DNA of 64,000 nt, from assembly GCA_037893225.1 (NCBI GenBank), contig JAZGUH010000204.1, forward strand, positions 1-64,000, read 5' to 3'. Below the pieces are notes generated by a model, which was not told the DNA's origin, ran no database searches, and saw only the letters and a program-made list of their open reading frames with translations. A program made the translations under genes and the position numbers. Source of the DNA: Hippasteria phrygiana. Its lineage: Eukaryota; Echinodermata; Asteroidea; Valvatida; Goniasteridae. Positions 37,308-51,227 of this stretch are shown here, one piece after another (position 1 is the first letter of the stretch; each line of letters opens with the position of its first letter).

Positions 37308-40300
37308 ATGAAATATCAACCAAATTCAGTAATGTTGACATGTATGTATAGCTTAGATCTGGCGCTACATGTTGCAATTATCGGCGGCTTCTTAGAGTTA
37401 AAACTTGTGGAGAAAATTCAAACCTCGCAATGTTTATTTTCTTTCCGGCCAACATCTGTGTACATATTACCGTCTATTTATTGCTCCATGCGTGTCAAAT
37501 TCCCTGGGGTATGGACTTGCTTTACTCATTCATAATTGCATGAAATATCAACCAAATACAGTTATTTTGACATGTATGGATAGCTTAGATCTGGCGCTAC
37601 ATGTTGCAATTATCGGCGGCTTCTTAGAGTTAACACTTGTGGAGAAAATTCAAACCTCGCAATGTTTATTTTCTTTCCGGCCACCATCTGTGTGCATATT
37701 ACCGTCTATTTATTGCTCCATGCCTGTCAAATTCCCTGGGGTATGGACTTGCTTTACTCATTCATAATTGCATGAAATATCAACCAAATGCAGTAATTTT
37801 GACTTGTATGTATAGCTTAGATCTGGCGCTACATGTTGCAATCATCGGCGGCTTCCCAGAGTTAAAACTTGTAGAGAAAATTCAAACCTCGCAATGTTTA
37901 TTTTCTTTCCGGCCAACATCTGTGTACATGTTACCGTCTATTTATTGCTCCATGCCTGTCAAATTCCCTGGGGTATGGACTTGCTTTACTCATTCATAAT
38001 TGCATGAAATATCAACCAAATGCAGTAATTTTGACATGTATGTATAGCTTAGATCTGGCGCTACATGTTGCAATCATCGGCGGCTTCTTAGAGTTCAAAC
38101 TTGTAGAGAAAATTCAAACCTCGCAATGTTTATTTTCTTTCCGGCCAACATCTGTGTGCATGTTACCGTCTATTTATTGCTCCATGCATGTCAAATTCCC
38201 TGGGGTATGGACTTGCTTTACTCATTCATAATTGCATGAAATATCAACCAAATTCAGTAATTTTGACATGTATGGATAGCTTAGATCTGGCGCTACATGT
38301 TGCAATCATCGGCAGCTTCTTAGAATTAACACTTGTGGAGAAAATTCAAACCTCGCAATGTTTATTTTCTTTCCGGCCAACATCTGTGTACATATTACCG
38401 TCTATTTATTGCTCCATGCATGTCAAATTCCCTGGGGTATGGACTTGCTTTACTCATTCATAATTGCATGAAATATCAACCAAATTCAGTAATTTTGACA
38501 TGTATGGATAGCTTAGATCTGGCGCTACATGTTGCAATTATCGGCGGCTTCTTAGAGTTAACACTTGTAGAGAAAAATCAAACCTCGCAATGTTTATTTT
38601 CTTTCCGGCCACCATCTGTGTGCATATTACCTTTTATTTATTGCTCCATGCCTGTCAAATTCCCTGGGGTATGGACTTGCTTTACTTATTCATAATTGCA
38701 TGAAATATCAACCAAATGCAGTAATTTTGACATGTATGTATAGCTTAGATCTGGCGCTACATGTTGCAATCATCGGCGGCTTCTTAGAGTTCAAACTTGT
38801 AGAGAAAATTCAAACCTCGCAATGTTTATTTTCTTTCCGGCCAACATCTGTGTACATATTACCGTCTATTTATTGCTCCACGCACGTCAAATTCCCTGGG
38901 GTATGGACTTGCTTTACTCATTCATAATTGCATGAAATATCAACCAAATACAGTAATTTTGACATGTATGGATAGCTTAGATCTGGCGCTACATGTTGCA
39001 ATTATCGGCGGCTTCTTAGAATTAACACTTGTGGAGAAAATTCAAACCTCGCAATGTTTATTTTCTTTCCGGCCAACATCTGTGTACATATTACCGTCTA
39101 TTTATTGCTCCATGCATGTCAAATTCCCTGGGGTATGGACTTGCTTTACTCATTCATAATTGCATGAAATATCAACCAAATCCAGTAATTTTGACATGTA
39201 TGTATAGCTTAGATCTGGCGCTACATGTTGCAATCATCGGCGGCTTCCCAGAGTTAAAACTTGTGGAGAAAATTCGAACCTCGCAATGTTTATTTTCTTT
39301 CCGGCCAACATCTGTGTACATATTACTGTCTATTTATTGCTCCATGCCTGTCAAATTCCCTGGGGTATGGACTTGCTTTACTCATTCATAATTGCATGAA
39401 ATATCAACCAAATACAGTAATTTTGACATGTATGGATAGCTTAGATCTGGCGCTACATGTTGCAATTATCGGCGGCTTCTTAGAATTAACACTTGTGGAG
39501 AAAATTCAAACCTCGCAATGTTTATTTTCTTTCCGGCCAACATCTGTGTACATATTACCGTCTATTTATAGCTCCATGCATGTCAAATTCCCTGGGGTAT
39601 GGACTTGCTTTACTCATTCATAATTGCATGAAATATCAACCAAATTCAGTAATTTTGACATGTATGTATAGCTTAGATCTGGCGCTACATGTTGCAATCA
39701 TCGGCGGCTTCTTAGAGTTAACACTTGTGGAGAAAATTCAAACCTCGCAATGTTTATTTTCTTTCCGGCCAACATCTGTGTACATATTACCGTCTATTTA
39801 TTGCTCCATGCATGTCAAATTCCCTGGGGTATGGACTTGCTTTATTCATTCATAATTGCATGAAATATCAACCAAATGCAGTATTTTTGACATGTATGGA
39901 TAGCTTAGATCTGGCGCTACATGTTGCAATCATCGGCGGCTTCCTAGAGTTAAAACTTGTGGAGAAAATTCAAACCTCGCAATGTTTATTTTCTTTCCGG
40001 CCAACATATGTGTGCATGCTACCGTCTATTTATTGCTCCATGCATGTCAAATTCCCTGGGGTATAGACTTGCTTTACTCATTCAAAATTGCATGAAATAT
40101 CAACCAAATCCAGTAATTTTGACATGTATGTATAGCTTAGATCTGGCGCTACATGTTGCAATTATCGGCGGCTTCTTAGGGTTAAAACTTGTGGAGAAAA
40201 TTCAAACCTCGCAATGTTTATTTTCTTTCCGGCCAACATCTGTGTGCATGTTACCGTCTATTTATTGCTCCATGCATGTCAAATTCCCTGGGGTATGGAC

Positions 40301-40540
40301 TTGCTTTACTCATTCATAATTGCATGAAATATCAACCAAATTCAGTAATTTTGACATGTATGGATAGCTTAGATCTGGCGCTACATGTTGCAATCATCGG
40401 CGGCTTCTTAGAATTAACACTTGTGGAGAAAATTCAAACCTCGCAATGTTTATTTTCTTTCCGGCCAACATCTGTGTACATATTACCGTCTATTTATTGC
40501 TCCATGCATGTCAAATTCCCTGGGGTATGGACTTGCTTTA
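37278..40540 (+). repeat. 14-monomer duplication, copy 2
   Basis: This is the second copy of 34,030-37,270. Its downstream part also matches 30,580-34,700 at offset 7,888 bp (34 monomers), as does its continuation to about 42,600. Several rounds of exchange must therefore have used overlapping blocks. A 20-monomer spacing (4,640 bp) also links 37,308 to 41,948 and 32,204 to 36,844. Confidence 0.82.
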
Positions 40541-42875
40541 CTCATTCATAATTGCATGAAATATCAACCAAATTCAGTAATTTTGACATGTATGGATAGC
40601 TTAGATCTGGCGCTACATGTTGCAATTATCGGCGGCTTCTTAGAGTTAATACTTGTAGAGAAAAATCAAACCTCGCAATGTTTATTTTCTTTCCGGCCAC
40701 CATCTGTGTGCATATTACCTTTTATTTATTGCTCCATGCCTGTCAAATTCCCTGGGGTATGGACTTGCTTTACTCATTCATAATTGCATGAAATATCAAC
40801 CAAATGCAGTAATTTTGACATGTATGTATAGCTTAGATCTGGCGCTACATGTTGCAATCATCGGCGGCTTCTTAGAGTTCAAACTTGTAGAGAAAATTCA
40901 AACCTCGCAATGTTTATTTTCTTTCCGGCCAACATCTGTGTACATATTACCGTCTATTTATTGCTCCACGCACGTCAAATTCCCTGGGGTATGGACTTGC
41001 TTTACTCATTCATAATTGCATGAAATATCAACCAAATACAGTAATTTTGACATATATGGATAGCTTAGATCTGGCGCTACATGTTGCAATTATCGGCGGC
41101 TTCTTAGAATTAACACTTGTGGAGAAAATTCAAACCTCGCAATGTTTATTTTCTTTCCGGCCAACATCTGTGTACATATTACCGTCTATTTATTGCTCCA
41201 TGCATGTCAAATTCCCTGGGGTATGGACTTGCTTTACTCATTCATAATTGCATGAAATATCAACCAAATTCAGTAATTTTGACATGTATGTATAGCTTAG
41301 ATCTGGCGCTACATGTTGCAATCATCGGCGGCTTCTTAGAGTTAACACTTGTGGAGAAAATTCAAACCTCGCAATGTTTATTTTCTTTCCGGCCAACATC
41401 TGTGTACATATTACCGTCTATTTATTGCTCCATGCATGTCAAATTCCCTGGGGTATGGACTTGCTTTATTCATTCATAATTGCATGAAATATCAACCAAA
41501 TGCAGTATTTTTGACATGTATGGATAGCTTAGATCTGGCGCTACATGTTGCAATCATCGGCGGCTTCCTAGAGTTAAAACTTGTGGAGAAAATTCGAACC
41601 TCGCAATGTTTATTTTCTTTCCGGCCAACATATGTGTGCATGTTACCGTCTATTTATTGCTCCATGCATGTCAAATTCCCTGGGGTATAGACTTGCTTTA
41701 CTCATTCAAAATTGCATGAAATATCAACCAAATCCAGTAATTTTGACATGTATGTATAGCTTAGATCTGGCGCTACATGTTGCAATCATCGGCGGCTTCC
41801 CAGAGTTAAAACTTGTAGAGAAAATTCGAACCTCGCAATGTTTATTTTCTTTCCGGCCAACATCTGTGTACATATTACCGTCTATTTATTGCTCCATGCG
41901 TGTCAAATTCCCTGGGGTATGGACTTGCTTTACTCATTCATAATTGCATGAAATATCAACCAAATTCAGTAATGTTGACATGTATGTATAGCTTAGATCT
42001 GGCGCTACATGTTGCAATTATCGGCGGCTTCTTAGAGTTAAAACTTGTGGAGAAAATTCAAACCTCGCAATGTTTATTTTCTTTCCGGCCAACATCTGTG
42101 TACATATTACCGTCTATTTATTGCTCCATGCGTGTCAAATTCCCTGGGGTATGGACTTGCTTTACTCATTCATAATTGCATGAAATATCAACCAAATACA
42201 GTTATTTTGACATGTATGGATAGCTTAGATCTGGCGCTACATGTTGCAATTATCGGCGGCTTCTTAGAGTTAACACTTGTGGAGAAAATTCAAACCTCGC
42301 AATGTTTATTTTCTTTCCGGCCACCATCTGTGTGCATATTACCGTCTATTTATTGCTCCATGCCTGTCAAATTCCCTGGGGTATGGACTTGCTTTACTCA
42401 TTCATAATTGCATGAAATATCAACCAAATGCAGTAATTTTGACTTGTATGTATAGCTTAGATCTGGCGCTACATGTTGCAATCATCGGCGGCTTCCCAGA
42501 GTTAAAACTTGTAGAGAAAATTCAAACCTCGCAATGTTTATTTTCTTTCCGGCCAACATCTGTGTACATGTTACCGTCTATTTATTGCTCCATGCCTGTC
42601 AAATTCCCTGGGGTATGCACTTGCTTTACTCATTCATAATTGCATGAAATATCAACCAAATGCAGTAATTTTGACATGTATGTATAGCTTAGATCTGGCG
42701 CTACATGTTGCAATCATCGGCGGCTTCTTAGAGTTCAAACTTGTAGAGAAAATTCAAACCTCGCAATGTTTATTTTCTTTCCAGCCAACATCTGTGTACA
42801 TATTACCGTCTATTTATTGCTCCACGCACGTCAAATTCCCTGGGGTATGGACTTGCTTTACTCATTCATAATTGC

Positions 42876-44963
42876 ATGAAATATCAACCAAATCCAGTAA
42901 TTTTGACATGTATGTATAGCTTAGATCTGGCGCTACATGTTGCAATCATCGGCGGCTTCCCAGAGTTAAAACTTGTGTAGAAAATTCGAACCTCGCAATG
43001 TTTATTTTCTTTCCGGCCAACATCTGTGTACATATTACCGTCTATTTATTGCTCCATGCATGTCAAATTCCCTGGGGTATGGACTTGCTTTACTCATTCA
43101 TAATTGCATGAAATATCAACCAAATTCAGTAATTTTGACATGTATGTATAGCTTAGATCTGGCGCTACATGTTGCAATTATCGGCGGCTTCTTAGGGTTA
43201 AAATTTGTGGAGAAAATTCAAACCTCGCAATGTTTATTTTCTTTCCGGCCAACATCTGTGTGCATGTTACCGTCTATTTATTGCTCCATGCATGTCAAAT
43301 TCCCTGGGGTATGGACTTGCTTTACTCATTCATAATTGCATGAAATATCAACCAAATACAGTAATTTTGACATGTATGGATAGCTTAGATCTGGCGCTAC
43401 ATGTTGCAATTAACGGCGGCTTCTTAGAATTAACACTTGTGGAGAAAATTCAAACCTCGCAATGTTTATTTTCTTTCCGGCCAACATCTGTGTACATATT
43501 ACCGTCTATTTATTGCTCCACGCACGTCATATTCCCTGGGGTATGGACTTGCTTTACTCATTCATAATTGCATGAAATATCAACCAAATCCAGTAATTTT
43601 GACATGTATGTATAGCTTAGATCTGGCGCTACATGTTGCAATCATCGGCGGCTTCCCAGAGTTAAAACTTGTGGAGAAAATTCGAACCTCGCAATGTTTA
43701 TTTTCTTTCCGGCCAACATCTGTGTACATATTACCGTCTATTTATTGCTCCATGCATGTCAAATTCCCTGGGGTATGGACTTGCTTTACTCATTCATAAT
43801 TGCATGAAATATCAACCAAATTCAGTAATTTTGACATGTATGGATAGCTTAGATCTGGCGCTACATGTTGCAATTATCGGCGGCTTCTTAGGGTTAAAAT
43901 TTGTGGAGAAAATTCAAACCTCGCAATGTTTATTTTCTTTCCGGCCAACATCTGTGTGCATGTTACCGTCTATTTATTGCTCCATGCATGTCAAATTCCC
44001 TGGGGTATGGACTTGCTTTACTCATTCATAATTGCATGAAATATCAACCAAATACAGTAATTTTGACATGTATGGATAGCTTAGATCTGGCGCTACATGT
44101 TGCAATTAACGGCGGCTTCTTAGAATTAACACTTGTGGAGAAAATTCAAACCTCGCAATGTTTATTTTCTTTCCGGCCAACATCTGTGTACATATTACCG
44201 TCTATTTATTGCTCCATGCATGTCAAATTCCCTGGGGTATGGACTTGCTTTACTCATTCATAATTGCATGAAATATCAACCAAATTCAGTAATTTTGACA
44301 TGTATGTATAGCTTAGATCTGGCGCTACATGTTGCAATCATCGGCGGCTTCTTAGAGTTAACACTTGTGGAGAAAATTCAAACCTCGCAATGTTTATTTT
44401 CTTTCCGGCCAACATCTGTGTACATATTACCGTCTATTTATTGCTCCATGCATGTCAAATTCCCTGGGGTATAGACTTGCTTTACTCATTCAAAATTGCA
44501 TGAAATATCAACCAAATCCAGTAATTTTGACATGTATGTATAGCTTAGATCTGGCGCTACATGTTGCAATTATCGGCGGCTTCTTAGGGTTAAAACTTGT
44601 GGAGAAAATTCAAACCTCGCAATGTTTATTTTCTTTCCGGCCAACATCTGTGTGCATGTTACCGTCTATTTATTGCTCCATGCATGTCAAATTCCCTGGG
44701 GTATGGACTTGCTTTACTCATTCATAATTGCATGAAATATCAACCAAATTCAGTAATTTTGACATGTATGGATAGCTTAGATCTGGCGCTACATATTGCA
44801 ATCATCGGCGGCTTCTTAGAGTTAACACTTGTGGAGAAAATTCAAACCTCGCAATGTTTATTTTCTTTCCGGCCAACATCTGTGTACATATTACCGTCTA
44901 TTTATTGCTCCATGCATGTCAAATTCCCTGGGGTATGGACTTGCTTTACTCATTCATAATTGC
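42876..44963 (+). repeat. Nine-monomer block, copy 1 (10-monomer offset)
   Basis: The block is repeated at 45,196-47,283, offset 2,320 bp (10 x 232). Shared rare variants are GGGTTAAAATTTGTGG (43,195 and 45,515; also 43,891 and 46,211) and CAATTAACGGCGG (43,408 and 45,728; also 44,104 and 46,424). Inside it, the trio starting at 43,108 is itself followed by a near-copy starting at 43,804 (3 monomers, 696 bp). Small differences exist, for example GTGTAGAAAATTCG near 42,974 and GTCATATTCC near 43,526. Confidence 0.85.
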
Positions 44964-45195
44964 ATGAAATATCAACCAAATCCAGTAATTGTGACATGTA
45001 TGTATAGCTTAGATCTGGCGCTACATGTTGCAATCATCGGCGGCTTCTTAGAGTTAACACTTGTGGAGAAAATTCAAACCTCGCAATGTTTATTTTCTTT
45101 CCGGCCACCATCTGTGTGCATATTACCGTCTATGTATTGCTCCATGCCTGTCAAATTCCCTGGGGTATGGACTTGCTTTACTCATTCATAATTGC

Positions 45196-47283
45196 ATGAA
45201 ATATCAACCAAATCCAGTAATTTTGACATGTATGTATAGCTTAGATCTGGCGCTACATGTTGCAATCATCGGCGGCTTCCCAGAGTTAAAACTTGTGGAG
45301 AAAATTCGAACCTCGCAATGTTTATTTTCTTTCCGGCCAACATCTGTGTACATATTACCGTCTATTTATTGCTCCATGCATGTCAAATTCCCTGGGGTAT
45401 GGACTTGCTTTACTCATTCATAATTGCATGAAATATCAACCAAATTCAGTAATTTTGACATGTATGTATAGCTTAGATCTGGCGCTACATGTTGCAATTA
45501 TCGGCGGCTTCTTAGGGTTAAAATTTGTGGAGAAAATTCAAACCTCGCAATGTTTATTTTCTTTCCGGCCAACATCTGTGTGCATGTTACCGTCTATTTA
45601 TTGCTCCATACATGTCAAATTCCCTGGGGTATGGACTTGCTTTACTCATTCATAATTGCATGAAATATCAACCAAATACAGTAATTTTGACATGTATGGA
45701 TAGCTTAGATCTGGCGCTACATGTTGCAATTAACGGCGGCTTCTTAGAATTAACACTTGTGGAGAAAATTCAAACCTCGCAATGTTTATTTTCTTTCCGG
45801 CCAACATCTGTGTACATATTACCGTCTATTTATTGCTCCACGCACGTCAAATTCCCTGGGGTATGGACTTGCTTTACTCATTCATAATTGCATGAAATAT
45901 CAACCAAATCCAGTAATTTTGACATGTATGTATAGCTTAGATCTGGCGCTACATGTTGCAATCATCGGCGGCTTCCCAGAGTTAAAACTTGTGGAGAAAA
46001 TTCGAACCTCGCAATGTTTATTTTCTTTCCGGCCAACATCTGTGTACATATTACCGTCTATTTATTGCTCCATGCATGTCAAATTCCCTGGGGTATGGAC
46101 TTGCTTTACTCATTCATAATTGCATGAAATATCAACCAAATTCAGTAATTTTGACATGTATGTATAGCTTAGATCTGGCGCTACATGTTGCAATTATCGG
46201 CGGCTTCTTAGGGTTAAAATTTGTGGAGAAAATTCAAACCTCGCAATGTTTATTTTCTTTCCGGCCAACATCTGTGTGCATGTTACCGTCTATTTATTGC
46301 TCCATGCATGTCAAATTCCCTGGGGTATGGACTTGCTTTACTCATTCATAATTGCATGAAATATCAACCAAATACAGTAATTTTGACATGTATGGATAGC
46401 TTAGATCTGGCGCTACATGTTGCAATTAACGGCGGCTTCTTAGAATTAACACTTGTGGAGAAAATTCAAACCTCGCAATGTTTATTTTCTTTCCGGCCAA
46501 CATCTGTGTACATATTACCGTCTATTTATTGCTCCATGCATGTCAAATTCCCTGGGGTATGGACTTGCTTTACTCATTCATAATTGCATGAAATATCAAC
46601 CAAATTCAGTAATTTTGACATGTATGTATAGCTTAGATCTGGCGCTACATGTTGCAATCATCGGCGGCTTCTTAGAGTTAACACTTGTGGAGAAAATTCA
46701 AACCTCGCAATGTTTATTTTCTTTCCGGCCAACATCTGTGTACATATTACCGTCTATTTATTGCTCCATGCATGTCAAATTCCCTGGGGTATAGACTTGC
46801 TTTACTCATTCAAAATTGCATGAAATATCAACCAAATCCAGTAATTTTGACATGTATGTATAGCTTAGATCTGGCGCTACATGTTGCAATTATCGGCGGC
46901 TTCTTAGGGTTAAAACTTGTGGAGAAAATTCAAACCTCGCAATGTTTATTTTCTTTCCGGCCAACATCTGTGTGCATGTTACCGTCTATTTATTGCTCCA
47001 TGCATGTCAAATTCCCTGGGGTATGGACTTGCTTTACTCATTCATAATTGCATGAAATATCAACCAAATTCAGTAATTTTGACATGTATGGATAGCTTAG
47101 ATCTGGCGCTACATGTTGCAATCATCGGCGGCTTCTTAGAGTTAACACTTGTGGAGAAAATTCAAACCTCGCAATGTTTATTTTCTTTCCGGCCAACATC
47201 TGTGTACATATTACCGTCTATTTATTGCTCCATGCATGTCAAATTCCCTGGGGTATGGACTTGCTTTACTCATTCATAATTGC
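45196..47283 (+). repeat. Nine-monomer block, copy 2 (10-monomer offset)
   Basis: This is the second copy of 42,876-44,963. It is separated from the first by one unrelated monomer at 44,964, which carries CCACCATCTGTGTGC and CTATGTATTGC. The marker monomers at 44,268 and 46,588 keep GGTATAGACTT but have lost the AACATATGTG half of the marker, so they are recombinant. Confidence 0.83.
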
Positions 47284-48890
47284 ATGAAATATCAACCAAA
47301 TCCAGTAATTTTGACATGTATGTATAGCTTAGATCTGGCGCTACATGTTGCAATCATCGGCGGCTTCCCAGAGTTAAAACTTGTAGAGAAAATTCGAACC
47401 TCGCAATGTTTATTTTCTTTCCGGCCAACATCTGTGTACATATTACCGTCTATTTATTGCTCCATGCCTGTCAAATTCCCTGGGGTATGGACTTGCTTTA
47501 CTCATTCATAATTGCATGAAATATCAACCAAATTCAGTAATGTTGACATGTATGTATAGCTTAGATCTGGCGCTACATGTTGCAATTATCGGCGGCTTCT
47601 TAGAGTTAAAACTTGTGGAGAAAATTCAAACCTCGCAATGTTTATTTTCTTTCCGGCCAACATCTGTGTACATATTACCGTCTATTTATTGCTCCATGCG
47701 TGTCAAATTCCCTGGGGTATGGACTTGCTTTACTCATTCATAATTGCATGAAATATCAACCAAATACAGTTATTTTGACATGTTTGGATAGCTTAGATCT
47801 GGCGCTACATGTTGCAATTATCGGCGGCTTCTTAGAGTTAACACTTGTGGAGAAAATTCAAACCTCGCAATGTTTATTTTCTTTCCGGCCACCATCTGTG
47901 TGCATATTACCGTCTATTTATTGCTCCATGCCTGTCAAATTCCCTGGGGTATGGACTTGCTTTACTCATTCATAATTGCATGAAATATCAACCAAATGCA
48001 GTAATTTTGACTTGTATGTATAGCTTAGATCTGGCGCTACATGTTGCAATCATCGGCGGCTTCCCAGAGTTAAAACTTGTAGAGAAAATTCAAACCTCGC
48101 AATGTTTATTTTCTTTCCGGCCAACATCTGTGTACATGTTACCGTCTATTTATTGCTCCATGCCTGTCAAATTCCCTGGGGTATGGACTTGCTTTACTCA
48201 TTCATAATTGCATGAAATATCAACCAAATGCAGTAATTTTGACTTGTATGTATAGCTTAGATCTGGCGCTACATGTTGCAATCATCGGCGGCTTCCCAGA
48301 GTTAAAACTTGTGGAGAAAATTCAAACCTCGCAATGTTTATTTTCTTTCCGGCCAACATCTGTGTACATATTACCGTCTATTTATTGCTCCATGCATGTC
48401 AAATTCCCTGGGGTATGGACTTGCTTTACTCATTCATAATTGCATGAAATATCAACCAAATTCAGTAATTTTGACATGTATGGATAGCTTAGATCTGGCG
48501 CTACATGTTGCAATTATCGGCGGCTTCTTAGAGCTAACACTTGTAGAGAAAAATCAAACCTCGCAATGTTTATTTTCTTTCCGGCCACCATCTGTGTGCA
48601 TATTACCTTTTATTTATTGCTCCATGCCTGTCAAATTCCCTGGGGTATGGACTTGCTTTACTCATTCATAATTGCATGAAATATCAACCAAATGCAGTAA
48701 TTTTGACATGTATGTATAGCTTAGATCTGGCGCTACATGTTGCAATCATCGGCGGCTTCTTAGAGTTCAAACTTGTAGAGAAAATTCGAACCTCGCAATG
48801 TTTATTTTCTTTCCGGCCAACATCTGTGTACATATTACCGTCTATTTATTGCTCCATGCATGTCAAATTCCCTGGGGTATGGACTTGCTT
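46820..48890 (+). repeat. Duplicated block of about nine monomers, copy 1 (19-monomer offset)
   Basis: Monomers from 46,820 to about 48,890 recur at 51,228 to about 53,298, offset 4,408 bp (19 x 232). Shared private variants are CATGTTTGGATAGC (47,779 and 52,187) and TTAGAGCTAACAC (48,528 and 52,936). Differences include CATGCATGTC versus CATGCCTGTC at the last monomer. Confidence 0.83.
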
Positions 48891-51227
48891 TACTCATTCA
48901 TAATTGCATGAAATATCAACCAAATCCAGTAATTTTGACATGTATGTATAGCTTAGATCTGGCGCTACATGTTGCAATTATCGGCGGCTTCTTAGAGTTA
49001 ACACTTGTGGAGAAAATTCAAACCTCGCAATGTTTATTTTCTTTCCGGCCACCATCTGTGTGCATATTACCGTCTATTTATTGCTCCATGCCTGTCAAAT
49101 TCCCTGGGGTATGGACTTGCTTTACTCATTCATAATTGCATGAAATATCAACCAAATGCAGTAATTTTGACTTGTATGTATAGCTTAGATCTGGCGCTAC
49201 ATGTTGCAATCATCGGCGGCTTCCCAGAGTTAAAACTTGTAGAGAAAATTCAAACCTCGCAATGTTTATTTTCTTTCCGGCCAACATCTGTGTGCATGTT
49301 ACCGTCTATTTATTGCTCCATGCCTGTCAAATTCCCTGGGGTATGGACTTGCTTTACTCATTCATAATTGCATGAAATATCAACCAAATGCAGTAATTTT
49401 GACATGTATGTATATCTTAGATCTGGCGCTACATGTTGCAATCATCGGCGGCTTCTTAGAGTTCAAACTTGTAGAGAAAATTCAAACCTCGCAATGTTTA
49501 TTTTCTTTCCGGCCAACATCTGTGTACATATTACCGTCTATTTATTGCTCCACGCACGTCAAATTCCCTGGGGTATGGACTTGCTTTACTCATTCATAAT
49601 TGCATGAAATATCAACCAAATGCAGTAATTTTGACATGTATGTATAGCTTAGATCTGGCGCTACATGTTGCAATCATCGGCGGCTTCCCAGAGTTAAAAC
49701 TTGTGGAGAAAATTCGAACCTCGCAATGTTTATTTTCTTTCCGGCCAACATCTGTGTACATATTACCGTCTATTTATTGCTCCATGCATGTCAAATTCCC
49801 TGGGGTATGGACTTGCTTTACTCATTCATAATTGCATGAAATATCAACCAAATTCAGTAATTTTGACATGTATGTATAGCTTAGATCTGGCGCTACATGT
49901 TGCAATCATCGGCGGCTTCTTAGAGTTAACACTTGTGGAGAACATTCAAACCTCGCAATGTTTATTTTCTTTCCGGCCAACATCTGTGTACATATTACCG
50001 TCTATTTATTGCTCCATGCATGTCAAATTCCCTGGGGTATGGACTTGCTTTATTCATTCATAATTGCATGAAATATCAACCAAATGCAGTATTTTTGACA
50101 TGTATGGATAGCTTAGATCTGGCGCTACATGTTGCAATCATCGGCGGCTTCCTAGAGTTAAAACTTGTGGAGAAAATTCAAACCTCGCAATGTTTATTTT
50201 CTTTCCGGCCAACATATGTGTGCATGTTACCGTCTATTTATTGCTCCATGCATGTCAAATTCCCTGGGGTATAGACTTGCTTTACTCATTCAAAATTGCA
50301 TGAAATATCAACCAAATCCAGTAATTTTGACATGTATGTATAGCTTAGATCTGGCGCTACATGTTGCAATTATCGGCGGCTTCTTAGGGTTAAAACTTGT
50401 GGAGAAAATTCAAACCTCGCAATGTTTATTTTCTTTCCGGCCAACATCTGTGTGCATGTTACCGTCTATTTATTGCTCCATGCATGTCAAATTCCCTGGG
50501 GTATGGACTTGCTTTACTCATTCATAATTGCATGAAATATCAACCAAATGCAGTAATTTTGACATGTATGTATAGCTTAGATCTGGCGCTACATGTTGCA
50601 ATCATCGGCGGCTTCTTAGAGTTCAAACTTGTAGAGAAAATTCAAACCTCGCAATGTTTATTTTCTTTCCGGCCAACATCTGTGTACATATTACCGTCTA
50701 TTTATTGCTCCACGCACGTCAAATTCCCTGGGGTATGGACTTGCTTTACTCATTCATAATTGCATGAAATATCAACCAAATTCAGTAATTTTGACATGTA
50801 TGTATAGCTTAGATCTGGCGCTACATGTTGCAATCATCGGCGGCTTCTTAGAGTTAACACTTGTGGAGAAAATTCAAACCTCGCAATGTTTATTTTCTTT
50901 CCGGCCAACATCTGTGTACATATTACCGTCTATTTATTGCTCCATGCATGTCAAATTCCCTGGGGTATGGACTTGCTTTATTCATTCATAATTGCATGAA
51001 ATATCAACCAAATGCAGTATTTTTGACATGTATGGATAGCTTAGATCTGGCGCTACATGTTGCAATCATCGGCGGCTTCCTAGAGTTAAAACTTGTGGAG
51101 AAAATTCAAACCTCGCAATGTTTATTTTCTTTCCGGCCAACATATGTGTGCATGTTACCGTCTATTTATTGCTCCATGCATGTCAAATTCCCTGGGGTAT
51201 AGACTTGCTTTACTCATTCAAAATTGC

